A stretch of DNA of 64,000 bases from an uncultured Synergistales bacterium (GTDB lineage: Bacteria; Synergistota; Synergistia; Synergistales; Aminobacteriaceae). Position numbers and translations under genes: made by a program. Under the pieces are notes generated by a model. The model saw only the letters and a program-made list of their open reading frames with translations. It was not told the origin of the DNA and made no database searches. Positions 24,125-33,046 of the stretch are shown here, one piece after another; position 1 is the first letter of the stretch; every line of letters begins with the position of its first letter. The stretch is from positions 205,035 through 269,034 of the forward strand of contig CAJOGI010000002.1 of the NCBI GenBank assembly GCA_905234075.1, given 5' to 3'.

Positions 24125-27100
24125 TTAATGCCTTTTCTTTAGTAGTACAAGCACTAAAGCAGATATTATTCCGAAGCCTGAACCGCATCCGCCGCCAGAG
24201 CCTCCAAGACTTGGGTAAGTCTCTTCTTCTAACGGCGTTGATGTAATTTCAACGCCCATGTCGCTGCTGTCAGCCGTGTCAGCCGTTGTAAAGCCTCCAG
24301 TACCTGCCGTTGTCGGGAACGGGTTGTAATAGTATTTGAATGACTTTGTACCAGCCGGAAGCGTTGCAGTCCCATTACTGTCAATCTCAGCCGTTCCAGT
24401 CGTGTCGTCAGAAAGAGTGTAGCTCACGGTCGTTGCTATTTGTGAAGTTTTGAACGGCGCAATATCCGGGCTGCTTGTTTCTTCATTATACGTTCCAGGA
24501 TAGTCGGTTTTGCCTTCCAATGAGGCCGCCCATAAATTCCATAAAAATTCAAAGAAATTCAATTTTCTCTTGAAGTTCGGTGCGCTTCTCTTCTGATTTC
24601 TTCCGCTGAAACCGCCGTTAGCTCCGCGTGTCATCTTCGTATCGCTCAGGTCGAGCCATAATAGCTGATTTTTAGAAATTGTTAATTTTGTAAGGTTTGA
24701 GCAGCCTTTGACGCTTAGATTTTTAAGCTCGCCTTGCGTATTTGAAGAGCTGTTGTCAACTTCAAGCGTTGTCAATGCTGTGCAGTTTTCAGCGTCGAGC
24801 TCTGTTACTGCAGTATTTCCGATATCAAGCGTAGTAATATTTGTGTTTCCCTTAATGTCTACTTCCTCTAGGGCTGTAGCACCATTTGCATCAACATTTT
24901 TGACATTTGCCGCTGAAGTTCCTGAACCAAGCGTGAGACTTGTAACAGCACTCTTTGTTAGCGTAACTGTCGTAATCGTAGCACCGACAAGGCTGACTGT
25001 TTTTACTGACGTATTCGACTCAAGGTTGATTGCTTCTAAATTTACGCCGGTAAGGCCGCTAATACTTGCCAACGTTGTTGTGGTTGACGTGATATTGAGC
25101 GTCTTAATGCCGAGATTTGTCGCAAGAGTTGCAAGGTCGCTCAAATTGCCTACGCCGTTAGGAAGTTTGAACTCTCCGCCGCTTGCCGCGATTGCTTTCT
25201 TTATTGCCGCTGTATCAGAGCCGAGAATGTCAGAGAGCGTTATTTCAGACTGTGCTTTTGTTTTCAAAAGTTCGTTGACTTTTTCACTGACTGCGGTCTG
25301 ATCGAGTTCTGCGCCGCTGTCTCCGATTGTAATGCCTTCAGTTACGTCAGCACTTTCAGTAGGAGTTGTGCCGGCATTAATTGTTACAGAGACAACATTA
25401 CTTGTAGCTGTTAAATCATTACTGCCGACTGTAGCCTTAGCGATGACGTAGTAATAAAGAGTTCCGGCTGTCGTTGTAGGGGCTAAATATGTTGCGCTTG
25501 TTGCTCCGTTGATAAGACTTCCGCCCGTTGTTGAGTTAGCAGAATTTGAATACCATTGGTATGTCGGCGTAATTGTCGCGTCAGGCGAAATTGCTGTCTT
25601 AGCCGTCAAAGTATTTCCGCTTGTTGCTCCTTTGCTTAATGATAAAGTTGTCGGAGTAACGTCAACAGAGAGCGTATATGTTACTTTCTCGTCTTCCTTT
25701 GCGGGGACAATTTCAGCATTTTTATCAAGGCCGAGATACATATTTGCTTTTTCACCTTGAGAATTTAAGTAACTTACCATTAACAATTCTTTGCTGTTAA
25801 TCGTATCAAGTTTTGAACCGTCAAGATTAACAAGTTTTCCCGTCTTTGATGTCGAATCAGCAAATGCAGGAGTTATAAACCAATTAAAGAAATTGTTATT
25901 GTGCTTCGATATTGTTGCCTGTTCCTGTAATTCTGAATCAGTAATTGAATAAACTGTCAGATTATCTGCCGAAGCACCCTGAATGTTATCATAAAGTTCA
26001 TCGGGCAATATAACTTTTGTTACATACCAGCCAGGTTCACTTGCATAAAGCTGCTTGAAACGTCCGACCATTTCGCTGTTATCGTTTTCAAGATAATTTA
26101 TTGCTGCCTCTTTTGTAGCGGAATCGTCAAAAATATTTCCGCGTTCAGTAAAATGAAATTCTTCTCCGCTTACACCGAGTGCTTCAGCAAGTAAATCTTC
26201 TGAAACGTTAGTTATGTCCTCGTCTGTCATTCGATGAGTTTCAGACATCGGAGGCTCATCAGTAAAACTCCAGACATAACTAGTATAATTCTCAGGATTA
26301 TTGGCTTCTCCATTTGTAAAATAGCTGTCATAGGTTGTCTCATCGAAACTTACTTTGTGAACTGTAAGATTAACATGAATAGCTGTATATACTCCCAGCT
26401 TTATAGGGTTTGGCAATGTTAATGTGCCGCTTGGCTTGAATTGTTCTTGCCAATTTTGCTGATAATTATCGTCAATAACAAAGTTTGATAATTCTCCCCA
26501 GCTGCCTCCGTTTTCTGTATTCACGCTTATGCGAATCTCGCACGCCACGCCGGGATTGTAAGGTGTGTTTAAGTCGCCGGACTGCACGAGTCTATATTTA
26601 ACCGCCGTCAGCTCTCCTGCATCGTTTGAAACAATTTCAACATACGGGAAAAAACCGCCTGTTGCCTTATCGAATTGCTGTGCAAGGTTTTTAGATCCGT
26701 ATATTTTCCCGCTGCCGCTAAGGTCGCTTGCTTCACCGGTAAAATTCCAGCTTACATTTTTGCCGTTTAGAGAGCCCGTTTCATCAACAAACTTTGTTCC
26801 CCTTGTGGAATAACTGTCATTGACATAAGTCCAATGTTCCTTGTGGTATCCTTCAGTCATATAAGAAAATTCAATATATGAAGACCCTAAAGCCGTTCTG
26901 GTGTGCAACGGTAAAGTTATATCGACATCGGGCGAGTTAAATTCTCTGACCAGTTCGCCGTCCACGTCAATAATTTTGAACGTTCCGCCCCCGTGAATAG
27001 TCAGCGTTCCTTCATCAGTTAAATATTTAGCATCAACAAAAGGAGGCCACATTGCTATATTGCTGACATCAGTTGCTTCATACCGTGCGTACGTATAATC

Positions 27101-28120
27101 AGATTTCCCGTCAGTTAATCCGGCAGCTACGCTGTAAGTTCCGCCGTTATAAGCTGAATTTAGTTTAGCGTTGACCTGTGAAGAATTTAAGCTAATAAAA
27201 CGCCACTGATACAGAGTATTTTTGTCTTCACCTATGTAATATCTTACAATAGTACAATACGGAACGCCTCTAAATTCGGTTGTAATTGTAACGTCTCCTG
27301 AAGCTGTATCTCCTGACTTAATTGTAGCTTCAATTTTGTCATTGTAACTGGACATGCCGCTATTTACACCGAAAATACTGACTATTTCAAAGTGAATATC
27401 ATCTGAGAGAGTTATTGCTGTCCTAATATCAGATGACTTAACAAGTTTCCAGTTTATACCGACAAGTTTTATATCTCCGGCCCCGATAGTTCCCTGCATT
27501 TTATATTCAATACTCGGAACAAAATCAGCAAGCTGTTGAGCTGTCGTCTTTAATTCTGGAATGCTTGCACTGCCTGTTTCACTTGGATAATATTCAGGGT
27601 ATCGCCAAGTTACGTTGACTCCGGACAGTCCTGTTTCAGCATCATTCACAAAATGAATCCAATCACCCTCGCTATTTGTCGGGACATAAGCTGATTTATT
27701 AATTCCCCACCTAAGCGAATCATTTTCATCGTAAACAACGCTTCGAGCCTGCGCGATATTAAACGTTCTTGCAGTATCATTGACACTTTCAATTTTATAA
27801 CTGTTCCAGAACGAATAGCTGCCTCCGCTGAGGTCAAAAGAAATGCTGGGAGGGTTAAAACTTTCGATAGGCGGCATGCCGTCATCATCAGAGACAACCT
27901 CATCAGAGACGACCTCAAGAGTTACGCAAAAGAACTTAGCAGTATCATAACTAACTCCTACTGGAACATAATCTGTGCCGGCAGTATTCACGTAATCTTT
28001 GCTTTGATCGTAAATATTATAAACGAAAGATTCATGAATAGTAACAAGATGAGGTTCAGCAAGAGCCGATGAACAAAACGCGAGCAAAAATATGGAAAAT
28101 ATGAGGAATTTTTTGACCAT
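24125..28120 (-). CDS. large Synergist-CTERM surface protein with Ig-like and leucine-rich regions
   Basis: 1331 aa from the ATG at 28120, 9 bp after GGAG; an ATG three codons earlier is too close to it. A signal peptide (about 1-22) is followed by a long beta-rich region (25-810) with three internally similar blocks (GIYSVAAG-like and SISFDLSGGSYSFW-like strands, each near aromatic VNDS motifs). An Ig-like domain (about 815-905; YQWYSNSAN, SATYLAPTT) and a leucine-rich repeat stretch (about 1005-1160; LEAINLES, LEEVDIKGN, ITTLDIGN, LTTLEVDN) come next. The C-terminus is GGGCGSGFG, a membrane helix and LLKKRH, the Synergist-CTERM tail. Likely a processed cell-surface adhesin or binding protein. 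Its promoter carries a G9 tract. Confidence 0.85.
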   Translation of the reverse strand: MVKKFLIFSIFLLAFCSSALAEPHLVTIHESFVYNIYDQSKDYVNTAGTDYVPVGVSYDTAKFFCVTLEVVSDEVVSDDDGMPPIESFNPPSISFDLSGGSYSFWNSYKIESVNDTARTFNIAQARSVVYDENDSLRWGINKSAYVPTNSEGDWIHFVNDAETGLSGVNVTWRYPEYYPSETGSASIPELKTTAQQLADFVPSIEYKMQGTIGAGDIKLVGINWKLVKSSDIRTAITLSDDIHFEIVSIFGVNSGMSSYNDKIEATIKSGDTASGDVTITTEFRGVPYCTIVRYYIGEDKNTLYQWRFISLNSSQVNAKLNSAYNGGTYSVAAGLTDGKSDYTYARYEATDVSNIAMWPPFVDAKYLTDEGTLTIHGGGTFKIIDVDGELVREFNSPDVDITLPLHTRTALGSSYIEFSYMTEGYHKEHWTYVNDSYSTRGTKFVDETGSLNGKNVSWNFTGEASDLSGSGKIYGSKNLAQQFDKATGGFFPYVEIVSNDAGELTAVKYRLVQSGDLNTPYNPGVACEIRISVNTENGGSWGELSNFVIDDNYQQNWQEQFKPSGTLTLPNPIKLGVYTAIHVNLTVHKVSFDETTYDSYFTNGEANNPENYTSYVWSFTDEPPMSETHRMTDEDITNVSEDLLAEALGVSGEEFHFTERGNIFDDSATKEAAINYLENDNSEMVGRFKQLYASEPGWYVTKVILPDELYDNIQGASADNLTVYSITDSELQEQATISKHNNNFFNWFITPAFADSTSKTGKLVNLDGSKLDTINSKELLMVSYLNSQGEKANMYLGLDKNAEIVPAKEDEKVTYTLSVDVTPTTLSLSKGATSGNTLTAKTAISPDATITPTYQWYSNSANSTTGGSLINGATSATYLAPTTTAGTLYYYVIAKATVGSNDLTATSNVVSVTINAGTTPTESADVTEGITIGDSGAELDQTAVSEKVNELLKTKAQSEITLSDILGSDTAAIKKAIAASGGEFKLPNGVGNLSDLATLATNLGIKTLNITSTTTTLASISGLTGVNLEAINLESNTSVKTVSLVGATITTVTLTKSAVTSLTLGSGTSAANVKNVDANGATALEEVDIKGNTNITTLDIGNTAVTELDAENCTALTTLEVDNSSSNTQGELKNLSVKGCSNLTKLTISKNQLLWLDLSDTKMTRGANGGFSGRNQKRSAPNFKRKLNFFEFLWNLWAASLEGKTDYPGTYNEETSSPDIAPFKTSQIATTVSYTLSDDTTGTAEIDSNGTATLPAGTKSFKYYYNPFPTTAGTGGFTTADTADSSDMGVEITSTPLEEETYPSLGGSGGGCGSGFGIISALVLVLLKKRH

Positions 28121-28154
28121 ACAAAACATCTCCTTACTAAAAATTTATACGGTC

Positions 28155-28182
28155 ATATTACCCCCCCCCTTGAATCCGTCAA
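28155..28182 (-). promoter_or_regulatory. promoter with G9 homopolymer in the spacer
   Basis: On the minus strand, TTGACG (28182-28177), then GATTCAA, then nine G (28169-28161), then TAATAT (28160-28155). The spacer is 16 bp; one extra G would make the optimal 17. This is the layout of phase-variable promoters. Confidence 0.75.
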
Positions 28183-28224
28183 GATAGTATTTTGTATTTT
28201 TGTAATTTAGATAAAAATAAAAAA

Positions 28225-28240
28225 GTTAGGAGTTAGGAAA
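28225..28240. repeat. heptamer pair
   Basis: GTTAGGAGTTAGG just past the aspS stop, purine-rich on the strand opposite to aspS. Confidence 0.55.
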
Positions 28241-28248
28241 TTTTATAA

Positions 28249-30057
28249 CTATTCCGCAACGACTTTTATAGCAAGTTCGTCAAGCCTTTCCTGTTCGACT
28301 GCGTCAGGCGCGTTCGACATCAGGCACTGGGCCTTTTGTGTCTTCGGGAATGCCATAACATCGCGGATTGAATTTCCGCCGCAAAGCAGCATAACGAGCC
28401 TGTCAACTCCTAAAGCTAAACCGCCGTGCGGAGGTGTCCCGTATGAAAGAGCATCAAGGAAAAATCCGAAGCGTCTCTTTGCCTCCTCAGGAGTAATTCC
28501 GAGTGCCTTGAACAATCTCGCTTGAACTTCGGGGTCGTGTATTCTGATTGAGCCTCCGCCGACCTCGTTGCCGTTCAATACGCAGTCATAAGCGCGTGCT
28601 AAAGCGTGCTCCGGGTCCTCGTCAAATGGCGTGTCGTTGTCAAGTGCCGGCGAAGTGAACGGGTGGTGCATGGCCGTCCAGCGTTTTTCTTCCGCGCTCC
28701 ACTCAAATAACGGAAATTCAGTAACCCATAAAAATTTCCAGTTATCGGGCGAATCGTCGAATAAATCCTCGCGTTTTTTGCCAAGCTCAAGCCGTAACGT
28801 TCCTAAAATTTCGCAGGCTTTTCCGCGTGAAGCGTGAGCAACAATGAATAAAGCGTCATCGGGCTGCATTCCTCCGAGTTCGCGCACCTTATCAACTTCT
28901 TCGGGCGTTAAAAATTTCACGAGCGGGCCTTTTAATCCGCCGTCTTTATATAAAAAGTTCGCAAGCCCTGAAGTTCCGAGTTTAATCGCTCTGTTTTCAA
29001 GGTCTAAAATTTCCTTGCGCGATAACGAAGCTCCTCCGGGAAGCCTCAAGCCTCTGACGACTCCGCCGTTCTCAAGAATTTTTTTGAACGGTTCAAAGCC
29101 GGAATTTCTGAAAGCGTCGGCTAAGTCGCAAAGCTCTAATTTGACTCTCAAATCCGGCTTGTCGCTTCCGTACTTGTCCATAGCTTCCCAATAAGGCATT
29201 CTGATAAACGGCGTGGGAATATCAACGCCGCGAATTAATTTGAAAAGGCCCTTCATATAGCCTTCAATTAAATTCATGATGTCGTCTTCAACGATGTAGC
29301 TCATCTCAATGTCAACCTGAGTAAATTCCGGCTGACGGTCGGCGCGTAAATCCTCATCTCTGAAGCAGCGTGCAATCTGATAATATCTGTCAAAGCCGCT
29401 GATCATTAAAATCTGCTTGAATAACTGCGGCGACTGCGGCAAAGCATAGAAGCACCCTTGATTGACACGGCTGGGAACAAGATAATCCCTCGCGCCCTCC
29501 GGCGTAGCTTTTGTGAGCATGGGAGTTTCAAGCTCAACAAAATTTCTTTCGCTCAAATAATTTCTCGTGAACTCGTTGATTTTTGCGCGGGTACGCATGT
29601 TCTTTTGCATTTTCTCGCGTCTCATATCGAGATAACGGTATTTAAGCCTTATATTTTCGTCTACATTGTCAGTTGCATCGCCGATCTCAAACGGCAGCGG
29701 CTTGGCCTTCGACATTACAAGAAAATCGTGCGCAACGATTTCAATATTTCCTGTTTTTAATTCGGGGTTCTCCGTGCCTTCGGGGCGTATTCTCATTCTG
29801 CCTTTAACGGCGACGCAATACTCATTTCGCAAAGTTGCGGCAAGCTCATGAATTTCTTCGGGAGTTTCGGGAAGCGACGGGTCAAAAACAACTTGAATAG
29901 GCCCTGTCCAGTCCCATACTTCAATAAAAATTATTCCGCCCAAGTCGCGTCTCGCTCTTACCCAGCCGTTAGCACGGACTTCTTTGTCCGCGTCGGCTTC
30001 GGTAAAAAGACCGCATAATGACGTTCTCTGCCAAGTCTTGTCAAAAATTTTAGCCAT
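28249..30057 (-). CDS. aspS: aspartate--tRNA ligase (bacterial type)
   Basis: 602 aa, full bacterial AspRS with the OB anticodon domain (about 1-110; [19 protein letters not shown]), the catalytic core split by a GAD insertion domain (about 290-410) and class II motifs: [48 protein letters not shown] and [15 protein letters not shown]. Whether it is discriminating or also charges tRNA-Asn is not certain from sequence alone. ATG follows AAAGGAAA. It diverges from the KduD-like gene. Confidence 0.97.
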   Translation of the reverse strand: MAKIFDKTWQRTSLCGLFTEADADKEVRANGWVRARRDLGGIIFIEVWDWTGPIQVVFDPSLPETPEEIHELAATLRNEYCVAVKGRMRIRPEGTENPELKTGNIEIVAHDFLVMSKAKPLPFEIGDATDNVDENIRLKYRYLDMRREKMQKNMRTRAKINEFTRNYLSERNFVELETPMLTKATPEGARDYLVPSRVNQGCFYALPQSPQLFKQILMISGFDRYYQIARCFRDEDLRADRQPEFTQVDIEMSYIVEDDIMNLIEGYMKGLFKLIRGVDIPTPFIRMPYWEAMDKYGSDKPDLRVKLELCDLADAFRNSGFEPFKKILENGGVVRGLRLPGGASLSRKEILDLENRAIKLGTSGLANFLYKDGGLKGPLVKFLTPEEVDKVRELGGMQPDDALFIVAHASRGKACEILGTLRLELGKKREDLFDDSPDNWKFLWVTEFPLFEWSAEEKRWTAMHHPFTSPALDNDTPFDEDPEHALARAYDCVLNGNEVGGGSIRIHDPEVQARLFKALGITPEEAKRRFGFFLDALSYGTPPHGGLALGVDRLVMLLCGGNSIRDVMAFPKTQKAQCLMSNAPDAVEQERLDELAIKVVAE

Positions 30058-30129
30058 TAAAAATTTATTTTCCTTTCATTAATTAATTTTGCTTTTTAAC
30101 TTGCATATTATAGCGTTACTCGCAAGAAG

Positions 30130-30157
30130 CCCCCTCATACCCCTTAACTCCTAACTG
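30130..30157. repeat. heptamer array upstream of the -10 box
   Basis: CCTTAACTCCTAACT lies directly ahead of TATAAT (30171-30176), covering where the -35 element of the downstream gene should be. Confidence 0.55.
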
Positions 30158-30170
30158 TATATTTTTAGTG

Positions 30171-30176
30171 TATAAT
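30171..30176 (+). promoter_or_regulatory. -10 box of the SDR/Liv operon
   Basis: Consensus TATAAT 44 bp before the start codon; no consensus -35, and a heptamer array occupies that position. Confidence 0.5.
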
Positions 30177-30219
30177 GAAATCTCAGTTATTCCAAAAATA
30201 AAATTAAAAGGAGCTAATC

Positions 30220-30975
30220 ATGACAGACATTTTTAATCTTTCTGGCAAGGTTGCTATAGTAACGGGAGCGAGAACCGGCATCGGTCAGGGTATCGCTGAG
30301 GGGCTTGCAGAAGCAGGCTGTGATGTTGTCGGCGCAGGCCACGCTGCTATGCCGGAAACGGAAGCGTATATTAAAAATCTCGGACGGAAATTTTCATTCT
30401 ATGACATTGATTTAGTCAATCAGGATAAAATTCAGGCTCTCGTCGATGAAACGATAAAGACATTCGGCCGTCTCGATATTCTTGTCAACAACGCCGGAAT
30501 AATTCGCCGCGAGGACGTTCTCGACTTCAGCGAAAAAAATTGGGACGACGTTATCAACATGAATTTGAAATCGTTGTTTTTCCTCTCTCAGGCTGCTGCG
30601 CGTTACATGAAGGACAACGGCGGCGGAAAAATTATCAACATTGCCTCAATGCTTTCTTTTCAGGGCGGTATCAGAGTCGTAAGCTACACCGCAAGCAAGA
30701 GCGGAGTTGCAGGAATTACGAAATTAATGGCCAATGAGCTTGCAAAATATAACATTCAAGTCAACGCCATCGCTCCGGGCTACATCGCAACAAACAATAC
30801 TGAAGCGTTAATTAAAGATCCGAAGAGGAGTGCTGAAATTTTAGGACGCATTCCTGCGGACAGGTGGGGCAAACCCGAAGACTTGAAGGGCGCGGCTGTG
30901 TTCTTAGCTTCAAAAGCATCTGACTACGTGAGCGGACATATTTTAGCTGTAGACGGCGGATGGCTTGCAAGATAG
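30220..30975 (+). CDS. kduD: KduD-like short-chain dehydrogenase
   Basis: 251 aa, classical SDR: nucleotide motif TGARTGIG (15-22), NNAG (90-93), catalytic Ser143, Tyr156 and Lys160 (SYTASKSG), and the PG motif after NAIAPGYIATNNT. The closest family by pattern is 2-deoxy-D-gluconate 3-dehydrogenase/KduD (KVAIVTGARTGIGQGIAEGL; EILGRIPADRWGKPEDLKG; VDGGWLAR), which reduces 5-keto-4-deoxyuronate-type sugars. No other uronate genes flank it. It lies 19 bp upstream of livH, so it appears to lead the Liv operon, which is odd for KduD. Another SDR activity cannot be excluded. Confidence 0.85.
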   Translation: MTDIFNLSGKVAIVTGARTGIGQGIAEGLAEAGCDVVGAGHAAMPETEAYIKNLGRKFSFYDIDLVNQDKIQALVDETIKTFGRLDILVNNAGIIRREDVLDFSEKNWDDVINMNLKSLFFLSQAAARYMKDNGGGKIINIASMLSFQGGIRVVSYTASKSGVAGITKLMANELAKYNIQVNAIAPGYIATNNTEALIKDPKRSAEILGRIPADRWGKPEDLKGAAVFLASKASDYVSGHILAVDGGWLAR

Positions 30976-30986
30976 TTAGGAATTAG
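30973..30986. repeat. minimal heptamer pair at kduD stop
   Basis: TAGTTAGGAATTAG: the kduD stop TAG merges into two degenerate heptamers, which also supply the weak AGGA ahead of livH. Confidence 0.5.
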
Positions 30987-30994
30987 AAATCACT

Positions 30995-31858
30995 ATGGAT
31001 ACTTTTTTACAAGCCTGCATTAACGGTCTGATGATCGGCGGCTTCTATTCCCTAATGGGAATGGGACAGAACGTAATTTTCGGAGTTATGAAAATTATTA
31101 ACTTCTGTCACGGCGAAATGTTAATGGTGGGCATGTACTTGGCTTACGTCTTTTATACTTATCTTGGAATTGATCCTTATGTCGCATTGCCTCTGGTCGC
31201 GCTTGTTATGTTCATAGCAGGCGCGATTTTTCAGCACACGCTGATAACTCCCTCGCTCGGCACAAAAAGCTTCACGAATTTATTATTTTTAACTGTCGGC
31301 ATGGGAATTTTATTGACGAACGGAGCGCAGGTTCTTTTCTCGTCAGATTACAGGACAATCACGACAAGCTATTCATCAATAATTTTATCGTTAGGTCCGA
31401 TTACGGTCGCGCTGCCGAGAGTTGTAAGTTTCTGCGTCTTAATAGCCGTGTCGATAGCTCTTGCATTTTTCTTGAAATATACTAGGACGGGCAAGAAAAT
31501 ACGTGCAGTCTCTCAAAATCCCATCGGCGCACAGGTTGTAGGCATTGATACGAAAAAAATTTACATGATCACTTACGGGCTTGGCGCGGCTCTTGCAGGC
31601 GTATCGGGAGCGTTATTGACTTTATTCTATGTCATAAATCCTACGGCAGGCTCAAATTTCGGCTTTAGGGCTCTAATCGTTGTTGTTGTCGGAGGCTTGG
31701 GAAGCATAAGCGGAGCATTTTTTGCAGGAATATTTTTAGGCCTGCTTGAAACTCTCGTGTCGCTCTTCATAGGGCCTAGCTTGCGAACTCTTGTAGTCTT
31801 TGCCACGTTCATAGTAATTCTTGTAATCCGTCAGAATATTATTTTGCGCAGGGCTTAA
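30995..31858 (+). CDS. livH: branched-chain amino acid ABC permease LivH type
   Basis: 287 aa, eight hydrophobic segments. LivH signatures: INGLMIGGFYSLMGMGQNVIFGVMKIINFCHGE at the N-terminus, the GKKIRAVSQNPIGAQVVGID cytoplasmic EAA-like loop and FRALIVVVVGGLGSISGAFFAGIFLG. It forms the inner-membrane channel with LivM. The start ATG has only a weak ribosome site, close behind the kduD-like gene, implying coupling. Confidence 0.94.
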   Translation: MDTFLQACINGLMIGGFYSLMGMGQNVIFGVMKIINFCHGEMLMVGMYLAYVFYTYLGIDPYVALPLVALVMFIAGAIFQHTLITPSLGTKSFTNLLFLTVGMGILLTNGAQVLFSSDYRTITTSYSSIILSLGPITVALPRVVSFCVLIAVSIALAFFLKYTRTGKKIRAVSQNPIGAQVVGIDTKKIYMITYGLGAALAGVSGALLTLFYVINPTAGSNFGFRALIVVVVGGLGSISGAFFAGIFLGLLETLVSLFIGPSLRTLVVFATFIVILVIRQNIILRRA

Positions 31859-31864
31859 ATTAAC

Positions 31865-33046
31865 ATGAAAATAAAAGAATTTCTTTTCATGGCCTTGACA
31901 GCGTTAATATTTCTCTCATCAGGCTGCGGAGGCGGAGGCTCTAACATTGCAATACAGTCGGAGAGCTTAAAAATTCTCAGCTCGATGACGCTTAAAGAAA
32001 AAGTCGGTCAGTTAATAGTTATTCAGCCCGACCAATTAACTCTGCAAGTAGAGGAATATACTGTTCAAAATTCTGCTGCTAGGGGAAAAACTGAGCTGGA
32101 TTCTGAAATGCTCGAAGCTCTCAAAAATTATCCTGTCGGAGGTTTTATATTTCAATCTGACAACATAGACACTGCCGAGCAGGTAAAAGCCTTTACAAAA
32201 GCATTAAAAGACGCTTGCAAAATTTTTCCTTTTATTGCTATTGACGAAGAGGGCGGAGTAGTCAGTCGGCTTGGCAGAGGTCCGTTCAGTGCTGACATTC
32301 CTAAAGTCGGCACCGTAAAAGAAATCGGCGACACCGGCGACACTCAAAATGCTTTCAATGCAGCGAACACAATCGGAAGTTATATAAAAGAATATGGCTT
32401 CAATTTTGATTTTGCTCCTGTTGCTGACGTAATTTCAGATGATATTCCTAATAATCCGATTAACAGATTAAATCGTTCATTCGGAACAGACCCGGAATTA
32501 GTTTCTCAAATGGCAGGCGCGTTTCTTGAGGGTCTTCACTCTCAAGACGTTGCAGGAAGCCTAAAACATTTTCCCGGACACGGCGCAACAAGCGGAGATA
32601 CTCATGAAGGCTATGTAGCGTTAAATAAGACGTGGGACGAGCTTTTAGAATGTGATTTAATCCCGTTCATTAAGAATTTTGAAAAAACCGACTGCATAAT
32701 GACGGCTCACATAACTTTATTAAACGTAACGAGCGACGGTCTCCCTGCAACGCTTTCAAAAGAAATTCTTACGGATAAATTAAGAAATGAACTTGGCTAT
32801 GACGGAATTTTAATAACTGACGCTATGAACATGGGCGCAATTCGTGAGCATTATTCTTCAGGCGAAGCGGCGCTGCTTGCACTTGAGGCAGGAAATGATA
32901 TTTTACTTATGCCTTATAACTATAAAGCAGCTTTTAATGCCGTGTTAGATGCCGTGAACAGCGGCAGAATTTCTGAAGAAAGATTAAATGAAAGTGTGCT
33001 TAGAATTTTAGCGTTAAAGTTAAAGCTGAAGGAGCAACAAAACTAA
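31865..33046 (+). CDS. nagZ: GH3 beta-N-acetylhexosaminidase lipoprotein (NagZ-like)
   Basis: 393 aa. Lipoprotein signal with Cys21 (LSSGC) and a short GGGG spacer. A GH3 N-terminal TIM barrel only: LKEKVGQLI, FPFIAIDEEGGVVSRLG, FNFDFAPVADV, LKHFPGHGATSGDTHEG (His/Asp acid-base dyad, about 233-249) and ILITDAMNMGAI (nucleophile Asp, about 317). NagZ releases GlcNAc from muropeptides; cytoplasmic in enterobacteria, but lipid-anchored forms occur. It is inserted 6 bp after livH and abuts livM with no gap, i.e. inside the Liv operon, hinting that peptidoglycan-derived products and amino acid uptake are co-regulated (inference). Confidence 0.92.
   Translation: MKIKEFLFMALTALIFLSSGCGGGGSNIAIQSESLKILSSMTLKEKVGQLIVIQPDQLTLQVEEYTVQNSAARGKTELDSEMLEALKNYPVGGFIFQSDNIDTAEQVKAFTKALKDACKIFPFIAIDEEGGVVSRLGRGPFSADIPKVGTVKEIGDTGDTQNAFNAANTIGSYIKEYGFNFDFAPVADVISDDIPNNPINRLNRSFGTDPELVSQMAGAFLEGLHSQDVAGSLKHFPGHGATSGDTHEGYVALNKTWDELLECDLIPFIKNFEKTDCIMTAHITLLNVTSDGLPATLSKEILTDKLRNELGYDGILITDAMNMGAIREHYSSGEAALLALEAGNDILLMPYNYKAAFNAVLDAVNSGRISEERLNESVLRILALKLKLKEQQN

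Noticed and set aside
24708-25301. 197-aa plus-strand ORF opposite the large surface protein
   Set aside because: Val/Ser-rich low-complexity antisense of Thr-rich repeats; lacks a ribosome site.
28161-28169. C9 tract as a pure sequencing artefact
   Set aside because: Length may be off by one or two, but a tract of this size in AT-rich DNA, centred in a promoter spacer, is unlikely to be wholly artefactual.
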